From positions 29,003,525-29,067,524 of the forward strand of contig JANJXV010000010.1 in the NCBI GenBank assembly GCA_024803745.1: 64,000 nucleotides of DNA. Reading direction: 5' to 3'. This document shows positions 34,940-46,666 of this stretch, piece by piece (position 1 is the first letter of the stretch; each line of letters opens with the position of its first letter). The notes under the pieces are model-generated. The model was not told where the DNA came from and made no database searches. It saw only the letters and a list, made by a program, of their open reading frames with translations. Made by a program: the position numbers and the translations under genes. This DNA comes from Megascapheus bottae. Lineage: Eukaryota; Chordata; Mammalia; Rodentia; Geomyidae.

Positions 34940-37900
34940 ATGGCAAGAATTAGTAAATATTTTTCAATCCTAAACCTCAATATCAATGGACTTAACTGTC
35001 CAATTAAATGGCATAGACTGTCTAGTTGGATCAAAAAGCAAGATCCATCATTCTGCTGTCTTCAAGTGACATATCTTACACACAAAAAAAATATTTTTGA
35101 AAGTGAGAGGTTGGAATAAAGTTTATCAAGCTAACAGCCCCCATTAACAGGTTGGAGTTGCCATCCTCATACCAGATAAAATAGACTTCAAACTAAAATT
35201 AGTGAGAAAAGACAAAGAAGGTGATTACATAATAATAAAGGGATCTCTCTTCTAGGAGGACATAACCATCCTAAACATCTACACACCTAATCCTGGAGCA
35301 CCGAACTTCATCAAGCAAACTACTTTCACTAAAATCACATATAGATAGAAACACAGTGATTGTTGGTGACTTTAACACACCACTCTCACCTAGGGACAGA
35401 TTGACCTTTAAAAACCTCAAAGGAGAAACCTCAGAATTGAACAATTGTATAAACCAAATAGATCTAACAGACATCTGCAGATTATTCCACCCAGCAACAT
35501 CACAATATACATTTTTTTCAGAAGCACATGAAACATTTTCCAAAATAGACCACATATTAGAGCATAAAACAAACCTGTGCAGATTCAGAAACACTGAAAT
35601 TATTCCCTACATTCTCTCAAACTACAAGGGCATCAGATTGGAACTGAACACCAATCTGTAACTCATGGAGATTGAACAACACATTGCTGAATCACCAATG
35701 GGTCATCAAGGAGATCAAAACAGAAATTCAACTGTTTATGAAATTTAACAAAAAGGATCATACAAAATACCAGCTCCTTTGGGATATAGCCAAGTCAGTC
35801 CTCAGAGGAAAATTTATAGCTCTTAGTGCTTACATTAACAAATTGGAAAAAATCTCAAACCAACAATTTAATGTCACATCTTAAGCTCTTGGAAAAGAGC
35901 AACAAACCAACCCTAATCCCAGTAGAAGGAAGCAAATTATGAAAATCCAAACAGAATTAAATGAATTGGAGTCCAAAAAAAAAAACTACAGAAAGAATCA
36001 ACAAAACAATCAATTGGTTCTTTGAAAAAATCAACAAAATTGAAAGACCCTTAGGAAATCTTGCCAAAAAAAAGAAGGGAGCATACCGAAATAAACAAAA
36101 TCACAGATGAAAATGGTAATATCACAACAGAAATTACCAAGATCCAGAGCATCATGAGGAAATACTTTTCAAACCTTTATGCCAACAAATTTGAGAATCT
36201 AGAAGGAATGGATGAATTTCTAGTCAAAATTAACATACCCTCACTGAACCAAGAGGACCTAATTCAACTAAACAGACCTATTTCAAGCACTGAAATAGAA
36301 ATGGCAATGAGAGACCTCCAATCCAAGAAAAGCCCAGGGATTGATGGATTCACAGCTGAATTCTATAAGGTCTTTAAAGTAGAACTCACACCAATACTAC
36401 TCAAGCTCTTCAACAAAATTGAAAATGAAGGCTCTTTGCCAAACTTATTCTACGAACCCACTACAACCCTCTTTGCAAAACCAGACAGAGATTCATCAAA
36501 GAAAGAGAACTATAGACCCATTTTTTTGATGAATATTGATGCAAAACTTCTCAACAAAATACTGGCCAACCGTCTTCAGCAACTCATCAAAAAAATTATA
36601 CACTATGATCAAACAGGAATCATCACGGGGATACAAAGCTGGCTCAACATAAGCAAGTCAATTAACAAAATTCAACACATCAGAAGAAGCAAGAACAAGT
36701 ATCACATGATTGTTTCAGTAGATGCAGAAAAGGAATTTGACAAGATCCAACACCCCTTTATGCTAAAATCTCTGAAGAAACTAGGAATCCATGTAACATT
36801 CCTCAGTATAACAAAGGCTCTGTATGACAAACACAGCTAGCATTATACTTAATGGCGAAAAGCTAAAGCCATTTCCTCTAAAATCAGAAATGAGACAAGG
36901 ATGCCCACTCTCTCCATTCCACTTTAACATAGTATTAGAATTCCTAGCCAGAGCAATAAGATAAGAAGCAAGCATAAATTGGATCCAAATAGGGAAAGAG
37001 GAAGTAAAACTTTTCCTCTTTGCAGATGACATGATTCTGTATTTGAAGAACCCCAAAGGCTCCACGCCCAAGCTCCTTGAGCTGATTCAAAACTTTGGCA
37101 AGGTAACAGGGTATAAAATTAATCTTGAAAACTCATCTGCCTTCCTGTATGCCTACAATGAGAGCAATGAGACAACAATCAGAAAAGCAACTCCTTTTGC
37201 AATAGCCTTAAAGAAAATAAAGTTCCTAGGAATTAACTTAACTAAGAATGTAAAGGACCTTTTTACGAAAACTTTAAAACGCTGAAAAAAGAAATTAAAG
37301 CAGAACTGAGGAAATGGAAAAGCCTCCCATGCTCCTGGATTGGAAGAATTAACATCATGAAAATGGCAATCTTGCCAAGGGTTATCTACAAATTCAATGC
37401 AATATCCATCTAGATCCTAATGGCATTCTTTAAAGAAACAGAAGCAATCCAAAATTTCATATGGAATAATAAAAGAACACGTATAGCAAAAACAATTCTT
37501 AGCAGAAAGAACAGCACAGGAGTAATTTCAATACCAAACTTTAGACTCTGTTACAGAGCTATAATCATCAAAACATTTTGATACTGGCACAAGAACAGGC
37601 CTAAAGACTAATGGAATAGAACTGAGGACCAACATATTAACCCACAGACCTATGGCCACATAATCTTTCATAAGGGAAGCAAAAAAATAGAATGGAAGAA
37701 AGACAACCTCTTCAACAAGTGGTGGTGGCAGAACTGGTTAAGCACCTGCAGAAAACTAAAGTTAGATCCTTCTTTGTCACTCTGCACCAGGATTAACTCC
37801 AAATGGATTAAGACCTGGAGGTAAAAGCAGAGACACTGAAAACTTTACAAGAAGGAATAGGAGATACACTAGATCTCCTTGGCACAGGTCGAAACTCTCT

Positions 37901-38678
37901 CAATAAGGACCCAGAAACACAACAAATCAGAGAAAGTCTGGATAAGAAGGACTGACTATATTAAACTGCAGAGCTTCTTTATGGCAAAGGACATAGCTAG
38001 CAAATTAACTAGAAAGCCTACAGAGTGGGAGAAGATCTTCACTAACCATACAATGGACAAAGAGCTCATATTTAAAATATATCAACAGCTCAAAAAATTG
38101 AATCACTCCAAAGCTAATCTCTAAAGTAACAACCATCCCATTAAAAGATGGTCCAAAGACTTAAAGAGAGTCTTCTCTGAAGAAGAAATAAGAATGGCCT
38201 GTAGACACATGAAGAAATGCTCAACATCTCTGGTCATAAAAGAAATGCAAATCAAAACAACTTTAAGATTCCACCTCACTCTAGTTAGAATGGCCAGGGT
38301 CAAGAAATCTAACAACAGATGCTGGTGGGGATGTGGCCAGGAGGGATCACTACTACACTGCTGGTGGGAGTGCAAACTCGTTCAACCACTGTGGGAAGCT
38401 GTATAGCAGTTACTCAAAACACTAACCACAGAGCTCCCCTATGACTCAGCAATTCCACTACTTGGCATTTACCCAACCGTTCAGAAACAAGAGCATACTA
38501 AATCCGCTAGCACTAGTTCATTGTAGCACTATTTACCATAGCAAAGATATGGAACCAACCCAGATATCCCTCAGTTGGTAAGCGGATAAACAAGATGTGG
38601 TATTTATACACAATGGAATTCTATGCTGCTGTCAGAAAGAATGACATTGCCTCATTTGTAAGGAAATCAAAGACTTAG
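34940..38678 (+). pseudogene. L1 ORF2 (endonuclease and reverse transcriptase), broken
   Basis: Domains in order: AP-like endonuclease ('LNINGLN', GDFNTPL near 35370, KIDHIL near 35540), reverse transcriptase ('[12 protein letters not shown]', '[17 protein letters not shown]', '[12 protein letters not shown]', 'QGCPLSP', FADD at 37019-37030), then the Cys-rich C-terminus ('[15 protein letters not shown]'). The stop is at 38676-38678. The start ATG at 34940 follows ORF1 closely. The copy is split by stops and frameshifts near 35119, 35661, 35884, 36840, 36963 and 37285, among others. Residue 43, glutamate in the catalytic 'QETHL' motif of active L1s, is valine here (gtg, 35066-35068). It is not functional. 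Confidence 0.95.
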
Positions 38679-39264
38679 AAAAAAATCATATGAAGTGAAG
38701 TAAGCCATACTCCAAGGAATGAAGGCTCAATGGTTTCCCTCATCTGTCATAATTAGTAGAAACCTTGGGCTCTCCTAACAGAGATTTACAATAGAACAAA
38801 ATCTAGATGCATAAGGCCATATACTATGACGCTAAACAAAAGGATCTCCAGGATATAGAAACAAAAGCTATATAATGAGTGATTGTTGTCCTTAATGTAC
38901 TATGTTATCTCTCATCTCTTTTGCTGTCCCTTGGTTATCTCAATTATTTCACCTTGTTATGTGATATATTGTATATATGTTTATTTCGTTATTTGAAATA
39001 GGATAGGGAAGGGGGAAAAACAAGATGAGGAGCAGTTATGGGGGTAGGGAAATGGGGACCAAGATATGAGAAATGGTATCAGTGTTTGTGAAGTAATGCA
39101 TTTTCTATCTGGTGAATATAATGTAACCCTTCTATTATTTACAATAAAAATATATGGGAAAAAGAAAAAAATTACGTTGCTATATGCATAACAGTAAAGA
39201 GGATGAATTGTCTATTGTTAAAAAAAACTTACTGATTCATTGATTTCCATTCATATTAGGATAA

Positions 39265-39495
39265 AAGCCAAGCACTGGCGGATCAGACCTGTAATCCTAA
39301 CTGTAAAGAGGCTGAGATCTAGAAATATCAGTTTAAAGCCAGGCCAGCCTCTTATTTCCAAAGTGACCGTAAAAGAAAAAGACGAAAAGCAAACTTTAAA
39401 AAAAAAAAAGAGAGAGAGAAGTAGAATTGTGGCTCAAGAAGTAAATTGGTAACCTTGAGCAAAAAAAGGTCAAGTAGAGCACACAGGATGGATAC
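39265..39495 (+). mobile_element. composite B1/ID-like SINE, diverged
   Basis: 'agccaagcactggcggatcagacctgtaatcctaact', 'aggctgagatctagaaatatcagtttaaagccag', poly-A/GA linker, 'aattgtggctcaagaagtaaattggtaaccttgagc', then a final A11 run. Confidence 0.8.
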
Positions 39496-39499
39496 TCTG

Positions 39500-40341
39500 A
39501 AAAAAAAAAAGAATTAAAAATCATTTGAAATGAATGTTTTATGAGGAATCATGCTTCAATTAGTATCTGATCAAACTTAAAATTTTCCAGAAATTGTAGA
39601 AGACAATACTAGGGACCTAATTAAATAATTCACCGTGCAGTTTTTCTGAGATTATTGACTCTCAGCAAAACTCCAATATACTTAACTATTCTCATAGCAA
39701 ATTATTCCTTTTACCTCTGTGGTTCACATTCTTGCCAAGACATACTTTATCCTGAGCCCTTTCTTTGCTGTAAATAGTGTTCTCATCTAAGTGGGAAATG
39801 TGTTACTATTTCAGAAGCCCTCTACAACAGAGGTCAGGTTAAAACTGAAATTAAACCTCAAGCGAAGCTGTTGATTTAAACTCTCCTGCTTTTACCTTCG
39901 CAGAAACGGCAAAGGCCAAGGCTCTTCTTGAGTTGATGAGTTTTAAATTCATGTTAATTGGCTTCTGATCCACCAGAAAATTTCATTGGGTTTACCTTCC
40001 ACAATGTATTGTGAAATTATTCCATCCTGTAGCTGTTTTTTAAATTTGTTTTCAGCAACTTTTTGTCTGCAATACTTGAAATGTCTGAGCAGGTTGAGGA
40101 AACTGATTCCATTGGTTTAGATGTAGATTCAATAATTTCCTCTCAAGTTGATTCCCACTCATTTTCATCCTTTCCCTTTTTTGACCTCCAAACTTCCACA
40201 GGTTTTCTTTTAATAATTTGCCTCTTATATGCTTGATAAAGAAGGCTATCCTTTTGAATGACTTAAAGAAAATCTTTTTAGGCAACATCACATTTTCAAA
40301 GTGGCATTAGCAGTCAATAGAGAAAACAAAATAGTAGTATG
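39500..40341. other. unique sequence, possible unidentified retrocopy on the minus strand
   Basis: Minus-strand frames show protein-like stretches ('LLKENLWKFGGQKRERMKM' at 40291-40052, and in another frame 'KPMESVSSTCSDISSIADKK') with stops between. I cannot name a source gene. There is no poly-A tail or duplication to prove retroposition. Otherwise this is ordinary AT-rich DNA. Confidence 0.25.
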
Positions 40342-40347
40342 GAAACA

Positions 40348-40675
40348 TTTTGGGGGCCAAGTAACGCCATGTCTAATAACTTTCTGCTGAGGCTTGTAGT
40401 AGGGATAAAACATGTGGAGCTCTTTGTCCTGTCCATCTTTTATACTGATAGGCTCCCGCACCCAATATAAGGAGGAGGGATTTGGGGAATAGAGAGAGAG
40501 ATCTTCCTGCCTTGATGAAGCTGTGTGGCGTCTCTGTTCGCGTGCCGCGCCGGGGTAAGAAGGCTGATGCAGGAGGACAGTGGGCCCCTTCCTCTCAAGG
40601 CTTGGCCTGGTCGGGGTGTGTTTTTCCCCATCGCCCCTACTAGTAGAGAGAGACTGGGGATGAAGGACCCTGACA
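40348..40675 (+). mobile_element. solo LTR, IAP/ERVK-like
   Basis: 328 bases starting TTTTGGGGGCC (a one-base variant of TGTTGGGGGCC) and ending CCTGACA. The direct repeat GAAACA (6 bp, the size used by ERVK/IAP integrases) lies at 40342-40347 and 40676-40681. Inside are a TATA-like 'caatataagg' near 40463-40472 and a CpG cluster 'ttcgcgtgccgcgccgggg' near 40536-40555, the densest in this part of the window. A second reading (TG at 40351, 5-bp CATTT repeats) is possible. No internal viral genes remain. Confidence 0.7.
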
Positions 40676-40689
40676 GAAACACATTTGTA

Positions 40690-42430
40690 ATCACAGAATT
40701 ATGTTTCCAATTATATTATTATCTTCTGGAAGCCTTATGGTTAATTTATAATTTACTATGTATTCAGGAAAATGAGATGATTATTTAAAATTTCTAATTA
40801 GTTTTATTTAATGCCCTCTTAAGCTTAGTATTATGTATGAAACTATATGAAAACTCTATACATATTTACTGAAATACTGAGTACTTTAGTGAAATATATG
40901 GGAGCAAGAGTAAAAGAACTGTGGATTTCATGTTGGTAAAAATGTTAGGAATTCAAACGAAAGCATTGTAGCTGTCAGACTTTTCAGAAGTTCACTAAAT
41001 TGGCCATTGTTTCTGAAAAGACAATTTACAGAATGTTCCAATTTATAAGACATGAACGAATGTCAAAAAAGCAATAGTCCATGATCTCACCACACACACC
41101 CACACACACATACACCTTCCCAAGCGTATGCAAATAACATTTGACTTGCACTTGACTTTTCAGAGCAAGAGTTTGTGATATAGCAAATCTTCATATAAAG
41201 CAGTAGTTGCTGTTTATTTAGAAGAGCACTCATGTTTTAAAAAATATATATTCAAGGTGAGACTCCTTACTGGTCAAGAGCAAATAGACCTTCGCTTAGT
41301 ATCACAGAATTACATCAGTTTTTCTCAGTCAGGCTCATCATCCAAAAAATATAAGGTGGAATGGTTGGAACTAAAGTACAGCCTGATCTTCAGAGACTGG
41401 AACAAGAGTAACGATCACATGGATGAAGCAAGAATTACCCTTCCCCTTCTTCTTACTGGCTAACATCTGTGCCAGTGCAGATAAGCAGGCTCCCTGATGG
41501 TCAGCTTTAAGGCTTCTGATCTGTTCCAAAAAGAAAATTTTAAAAAGATTCATATTACCTTAATATGTATAAAAGAGTCAGGTTATGCTGAGAGCAAAAA
41601 TTCATTGATCTTGTAAGTAGAAACTAAGTTCAAAAGGGCTTAGTATCCCTAAATTAGAACTTAAGGAGAATAGCTCACTTTAATGTTAGTAATTTTCAAC
41701 TTTATTGTCTATTAGCTTGCAAGATGAGCTTGCTCCAGGATTCTAGATAATCAATTCCTTAAAATGCCCTTGAAAAGATATGTGGGTTGATTGCAGAATT
41801 ACATCAGAAAGGGAGATAAGTAGAAAAACTATGAAAACTGGGACTGCATTACCAGAGAGAATGTCTGGCAGAGATTTTATACCTACATTGATGAATTTGG
41901 TACTGATTCTAATATACTTGAATATATTTATATATTTTTTCCATAATTTTGAGTGTCACTGTAGCTATTCAATTTTGCCTACACCTAACTACTATATTAT
42001 CATTCAAAGTACCCACTGAAATAAAAAAAATGACTAATGTTATTTTTGCTCATTTAATACTTTATCTTATATATCGCTTTCAATTCACTCATTTAAATGG
42101 GGGAAACCAGAACTTTGCACAAAATAGCTTTATATAAAAGCAACTTCTCTTTTTAAAGGTTAGGGAAAAAGTCATCTGATTTCCACCTGGCTTAATATTG
42201 AATATTTTCAATAAAAAATGATCATTTCTAACTTGTAATCACTTGCTACATTTAGCAAGCCACTGTCATATCTTTTCTACCATAAGAGTTAAATGTAGAT
42301 GCAAGAGCTTCTCAAATAGCAATCATAAAGAAAAAAAACTGTTGTTTCTATTGTTTCCACATCTTGGTCTTCATGTCAATTAGTATCATCATTTTATGTG
42401 GTCATATGTACATAGCTACTGAGCTATTGT
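40690..42430. other. unique intergenic sequence
   Basis: AT-rich, with a CA-rich patch at 41090-41117. Short frames at 41257-41463, 41780-42019 and 41949-42137 show no recognisable features. Confidence 0.45.
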
Positions 42431-42439
42431 TCCTCTGCT

Positions 42440-42825
42440 AGAACTATCCTGGATGTATACTAATTATTACAAATGAGAGAAACCAGGCAGTCTATTTTGT
42501 TGGGTGTAGCTTATTTCACTTAATATGATTTCTTCCAAGTCTTTTGATTTCCTTACAAATGAGGCAATGCCATCTTTTTTGATGGAAGCATAGAATTCCA
42601 TTGTGTATATCTACCACATTTTGTTGATCCATTCATACACAAAGAAGCATCAGGGTTGATTCCATATTTTACTACGGTAAGTAAGACTGTAATGACCATG
42701 GTTGTGCTCATAGTTTTAGTGTGGTCTTGTTTGTGATCATTTCATTAAATGTCTTGAAGTGGGATTGCTGGGCTATAAAGGAGCTCTATGACTACTCTTT
42801 AGAGGAACCTCCATACAGGTTTGAA
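42440..42825 (-). mobile_element. old L1 ORF2 fragment
   Basis: 'gtgtagcttatttcacttaatatg', 'agaattccattgtgtatatctaccacattttgttgatcc' and 'gtgggattgctgggctataaaggagctc' are the antisense C-terminal ORF2 codons and start of the 3' UTR. Confidence 0.9.
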
Positions 42826-42829
42826 AAAA

Positions 42830-43265
42830 GCATTTTTGTTACTCAAATGATTTTGTTAATGCCATTTCATTATTTTAGCCTTACTTCCTGCAGTATATGA
42901 CTCACAAATAATTGAGTAGCCCTTAATTTTGTATCATCTATGTTACTTGCCCAAGTACCATATACATTCAATATTAAATCAGTATTAAAAATTTTTCTTT
43001 AATTATGCTGGGAACACAGATTCAAAACAAATGAGCAAACAAAAACCACAAAAAAATCAGCTATAGGTACATGTGATCTCAGAAATTCCCACAGAATTAC
43101 CAAATGTTCCCTTCAACAATCTTTTCCAAGCATGGGTACGTGAGCATCTCTTTCCAAATTCTCTTCTGCACACAGTAGAAACTATATGGCACAATCACCA
43201 CTGACTTCCCATTAGACCGCCATAAGTCACAAAACAACATTAATGAAATGTAAGAAAAGTATTCT
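42830..43265. other. unique intergenic sequence
   Basis: No gene recognised. It continues into 43346 once the small L1 tail insertion is removed. Confidence 0.4.
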
Positions 43266-43269
43266 TTTT

Positions 43270-43343
43270 AAATTTTTAATTACTGTATTTTATTGTCGAG
43301 GTGATATATAGTGGGGTTACAGTTACATTCATCAGGTAGTGAA
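43270..43343 (-). mobile_element. very short L1 3' tail
   Basis: 'attttattgtcgaggtgatatatagtggggttacag', 'catcaggtagtgaat' is the antisense L1 end, only about 75 bases. GAAAAGTATTCTTTTT on the left and GAAAAAGATTCTTTTT on the right suggest an imperfect target duplication. Confidence 0.75.
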
Positions 43344-43345
43344 TG

Positions 43346-43620
43346 AAAAAGATTCTTTTTGTAACTGTGGTGCAAAAGAAGCCATGAGGAAGATTAACCT
43401 GAGGACTTGTGAAAAGATTGGGATCACCAACGGAGCTGTGGAGCCCCTGCTTAATAATGTACAGTCAATAAACAGAACTGGACAATCACACACACATGAG
43501 AACCTGACCCAGACCCTTGACAGAGAGGGTCAAAAATTATATACAATTCAAGATGCAATAATGAGATATGGAACACAAATGCACAAATGCAACATAAGGA
43601 AGTCCAGGATGCAGACTTAG
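43346..43620 (+). other. unexplained open frame
   Basis: The frame 43339-43620 is open for 93 codons. Its first codons come from the L1 tail, so any older coding sequence would begin in the flank. 'NCGAKEAMRKINLRTCEKIG' and 'GAVEPLLNNVQSINRTGQSH' look protein-like, but no family, splice sites or poly-A tail were recognised. Confidence 0.2.
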
Positions 43621-43661
43621 CTCTGTAAATTAAAACAAATAGTTTTATAAGAATGGCAAGC

Positions 43662-43862
43662 TCAGCTAGGTACTGGTGGCTAGTTCCTGTAAGCCTAGCT
43701 GCTCAAGAGGCTGAGATCTGAGGATCAAGGTTGAAACAGGCTGGACAGGAACAAAGTTCATGAGAAACAAATCTCTAATCAACAAAAAAAATCAGGAAAT
43801 GGATCTGATGCTGAAGTTGTAGAGCTCTAACCTTGAAGAAAAAAGCTTAGGGACAATCCCAT
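43662..43862 (+). mobile_element. composite B1/ID-like SINE, diverged
   Basis: 'ctaggtactggtggctagttcctgtaagcctagctgctcaagaggctgagatctgaggatcaagg' (left unit), then 'gaagttgtagagctctaaccttgaag' and 'agcttagggaca' (right unit). Confidence 0.88.
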
Positions 43863-43882
43863 TTGCCACAATAAGATTACCA

Positions 43883-43912
43883 AAATACACAAGGAAATAT
43901 CCTTGTGTATTT
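43883..43912. repeat. short palindrome (13-bp arms, 4-nt loop)
   Basis: AAATACACAAGGA, spacer AATA, then TCCTTGTGTATTT: perfect complementary arms. Confidence 0.95.
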
Positions 43913-43919
43913 AAAAATA

Positions 43920-44380
43920 TTACTTAAATAGCAGAAATATTACCTTCTGACACATTTACTCTCACATATATTTTCAATACTATATCACTAGGTTAGGTGA
44001 GCACTTAAGATGAAATGCACACAGAAAATCATGGGTATGTACTATTACCCTATCAGTTTTGTAGACAGAAATAACTTGAGCAGAATTGATATAGTAAAAT
44101 AATAAATGACAGTCTTTGAATATTTAGAAATTTGTATATAATTTATTTAATTATAAGTGTGCATGATTGTTTTAAAAATAGTATATATACTCACCAGTTG
44201 GCTGGACAATTTTCTGAAAATAAAAGAGTTAAATCCAAATGGGTTTCTAGAACCAGTATAAATTTCTTTAAAATGTGAATAATAAATCATTTGCTCAAGG
44301 AGAACATGTCAACAAAGTACAGAACATGTCTGTTATGTGCTCACAAAAGCCAAATTGGATAGAGGGCATTGTTACCTTGA
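43920..44380. other. unique intergenic sequence
   Basis: AT-rich. Nothing recognised. Confidence 0.4.
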
Positions 44381-44384
44381 ATAA

Positions 44385-44470
44385 TGACCACACTGAGTCA
44401 TGGAAGTGTTAAGACACTTGCCACACAGCTAGATCTTAACAGCAAACCAACTAGTCCAGAGTCAATGTCT
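44385..44470 (-). mobile_element. MIR SINE fragment (ancient)
   Basis: 'cactgagtcatggaagtgttaagacacttgccacacagctag' and 'ctagtccagagtcaat' follow the antisense MIR pattern ('actgaggcacagagaggttaagtaacttgcccaaggtcacacagctag'). Confidence 0.7.
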
Positions 44471-44540
44471 TGTTCAATGTCTTGAGGTGCAAGAACATTT
44501 TAATCTGTCAAATTCACCAACAAAGTATGAACACTGTGAG

Positions 44541-44887
44541 GAAAATAATCTTCCCATTGCACTGATAAAGAACCTGCTTTCTCTTGAACTTCAAATGGAT
44601 ACCCAGTACTCAGATGAGATGTGCCGCAATCCCTGATCCAATTTTATCTAAAATAAGAAATGTACTTGGAAACTTCAAAGGAGAATATTTATTTGCCTGA
44701 GAGAGATTTTAAATGGAGATATTGTAACTAATTTGCTGGCCATTTGGTGACTATAAGCAATGTCCCCAAAGAGAAATATTTGCTGGGTGTGTTTGTCAGC
44801 TTTGCATAGCTGTGAATAAAGAGCAAATGTTTAAAAAGAAAAAAAAAGAAAATAATCTTCCCATTGCACTGATAAAGAACCTGCTTT
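44541..44887. repeat. 40-bp target-site duplication flanking the retrocopy
   Basis: Copies at 44541-44580 and 44848-44887 are identical at all 40 positions. This is longer than the 7-20 bases usual for L1-mediated insertions. Confidence 0.97.
44581..44847 (+). pseudogene. retrocopy of an unidentified mRNA 3' end
   Basis: An insert of about 267 bases ends 'gaataaagagcaaatg' plus an A-rich tail, so AATAAA sits at the right place for a poly-A signal. From its first base a frame of 39 codons runs to TGA, including 'PDPILSKIRNVLGNFKGEYL' near its end. About 120 bases of 3' UTR follow. Forty bases are duplicated exactly on each side (44541-44580 and 44848-44887, starting GAAAATAATC and ending CCTGCTTT). 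I do not recognise the source gene. The perfect duplication implies a recent insertion. Confidence 0.75.
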
Positions 44888-45147
44888 ACTCAGAGTGAAA
44901 GAATATTCTTATGAAGCATGTATTTACCTGAATGTTATTCCCAATATTACTTCTTAATTATTGATGCAGTGGGCAGACAAGTTGACCTTTAAAAGACAAA
45001 ATCAAGAATAAGACAATAAATGATTCATCCAGAATAAAGTAGACCACTGTCCAGCTCAGAATTTATTTAATAAGGGTAAATTATATAGGAAAAAATCCAC
45101 ATTCTATTATTCCATGTTTGTGTCTGAAGCCTAAAGAACCAATTTGC

Positions 45148-45239
45148 CCAAGACATGTGAAAAGGTATCAATGTATGTGAATTAATGCACCTTCTATCTG
45201 ACAAATACCATGTAACCCTTTTACTAATTACAATAAAAA
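45148..45239 (+). mobile_element. very short L1 3' tail
   Basis: 92 bases, 'agacatgtgaaaaggtatcaatgtatgtgaattaatgcacc' ... 'ctaattacaataaaa'. Flanking duplication AAAGAACCAATTTGC (45133-45147) and AAAGAATCAATTTGC (45240-45254), one mismatch. Confidence 0.93.
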
Positions 45240-45487
45240 AAAGAATCAATTTGCTATGACAATGGAGACCTACAGTATCCTTTCACCAAGACAAGGCAGT
45301 TACAATAAATCTCCAATAACTGGTAATGAAACCAATGCAAGGCAGTAACAGAGAGGGGCAGCAACTCTACCATTAGATACCAATGCAGTCTAGCATTCAA
45401 ATTTCTTCAAGTACACCCCTTGCCCCAAGTGCTGAAGCACTGACCCTTTTTCTTGAATAACTCACCCTCCTATGGAATTGAACTTTC

Positions 45488-45534
45488 CCTATAAACCTAG
45501 CTACTAAGGAGGCTGAGATTTGAGGATCAGATTC
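45488..45534 (+). mobile_element. composite SINE left-unit remnant
   Basis: 'tataaacctagctactaaggaggctgagatttgaggatcag' is the 7SL-like box. The CT repeat replaces the rest of the element. Confidence 0.75.
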
Positions 45535-45535
45535 C

Positions 45536-45678
<143 letters not shown>

Positions 45679-45699
45679 GCACACGCACAAACACATAAC

Positions 45700-46655
45700 C
45701 TCAAGTGCTTCTTAATCTACTTTTTACTAAGGAGTGTATAGTGTGGCAAGTCTCAATTTCACAACAAAATCTGCACATGGCTTGAAGGGAGCCCTCCTGA
45801 GCTAACATGTTTGCCTATGTTGTGTATCAAGCTACTTTGCACAATATATTGACTGCATGAGGTGATTTATTTCCAAATAAATGTGTATCTAACTTGTAAG
45901 ATTATGGCTTTTCACATAAAGTACTACATTTTCTTAATATAGAAGGAATCTGAAATTTATTTCTAAGTACTTATATATTCATAGTTTTACCTATTAAGAC
46001 AATAGACCTCTTTGAACATAAAATATACTGGACAGAGATTTAAAGGCATTTTAAAGCTCTTTTTTGTTTGTATTATCAAAGCAGTATTGATTTCTACATT
46101 TCCATCTTCATCACAGGATAATGCAACTGAACCTAGTCTGAAAACCAGTTAATCTATTAGATTGTGTAAGTCCTGTCTTAATGATGATTTTCTTCCTCCA
46201 CAATTCAAGCCTATAACTATTTCCTATTCAAGACTTTACTGCAGGAATTATGGTCCCAAAGGTATTTCTCAGAGCTGAATATTTATGGAGAGTCTTTCTG
46301 GCTTTACTATGTGGGAAGGAACATTTTATTACGTATAGAGATCTACTATATCTTCATAAGAGAGTGTGATATGAGTAACTATACCATATTCTTTGAAATT
46401 TCTCTCCCACACACAGCCTCTATGGTAGGCTTTTGATCAATTCACTCAAAAGATGAAATGTTTACAATGGTCTCATTTAGGTGCTTTTATTATCCTCATG
46501 GCTAGCACAAATGTTTTTCATTCATTCATTCCAATTGTTTTCAATATTTATGTCCATGTGTCCATTCTTTCTTCAAGACTTATTTTCCCTAAATACATTT
46601 TTGTACTAAGAAGAATTTTCTCGCTGAGAGAAATGGATGGCAATCTTTAAAGGTT
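45700..46655. other. unique intergenic sequence
   Basis: AT-rich. No supported gene. Confidence 0.45.
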
Positions 46656-46666
46656 CAAGTACCTTG

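Larger units (their letters stand above)
32033..39162 (+). mobile_element. L1: nearly full-length LINE-1 (about 7.1 kb), defective
   Basis: Order: GC-richer 5' UTR, pyrimidine-rich stretch, ORF1 region, ORF2 region and 3' UTR ending 'ttatttacaataaaaatat' plus an A-rich tail. The 5' end reads 'gatcggcagaagatggcag', and its AAGATGGC core resembles the YY1 site at the start of other mammalian L1s. AGAAAAAAAT at 32023-32032 and 39163-39172 fits a 10-base target duplication, though A-richness makes this weak evidence. Both ORFs carry multiple stops and frameshifts, so the copy is dead. It serves as the reference for the truncated copies in this window. Confidence 0.95.

Noticed and set aside
40351..40681. 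Alternative LTR boundaries with a 5-bp CATTT duplication
   Set aside because: Possible, but the 6-bp GAAACA duplication with near-canonical ERVK ends fits better.
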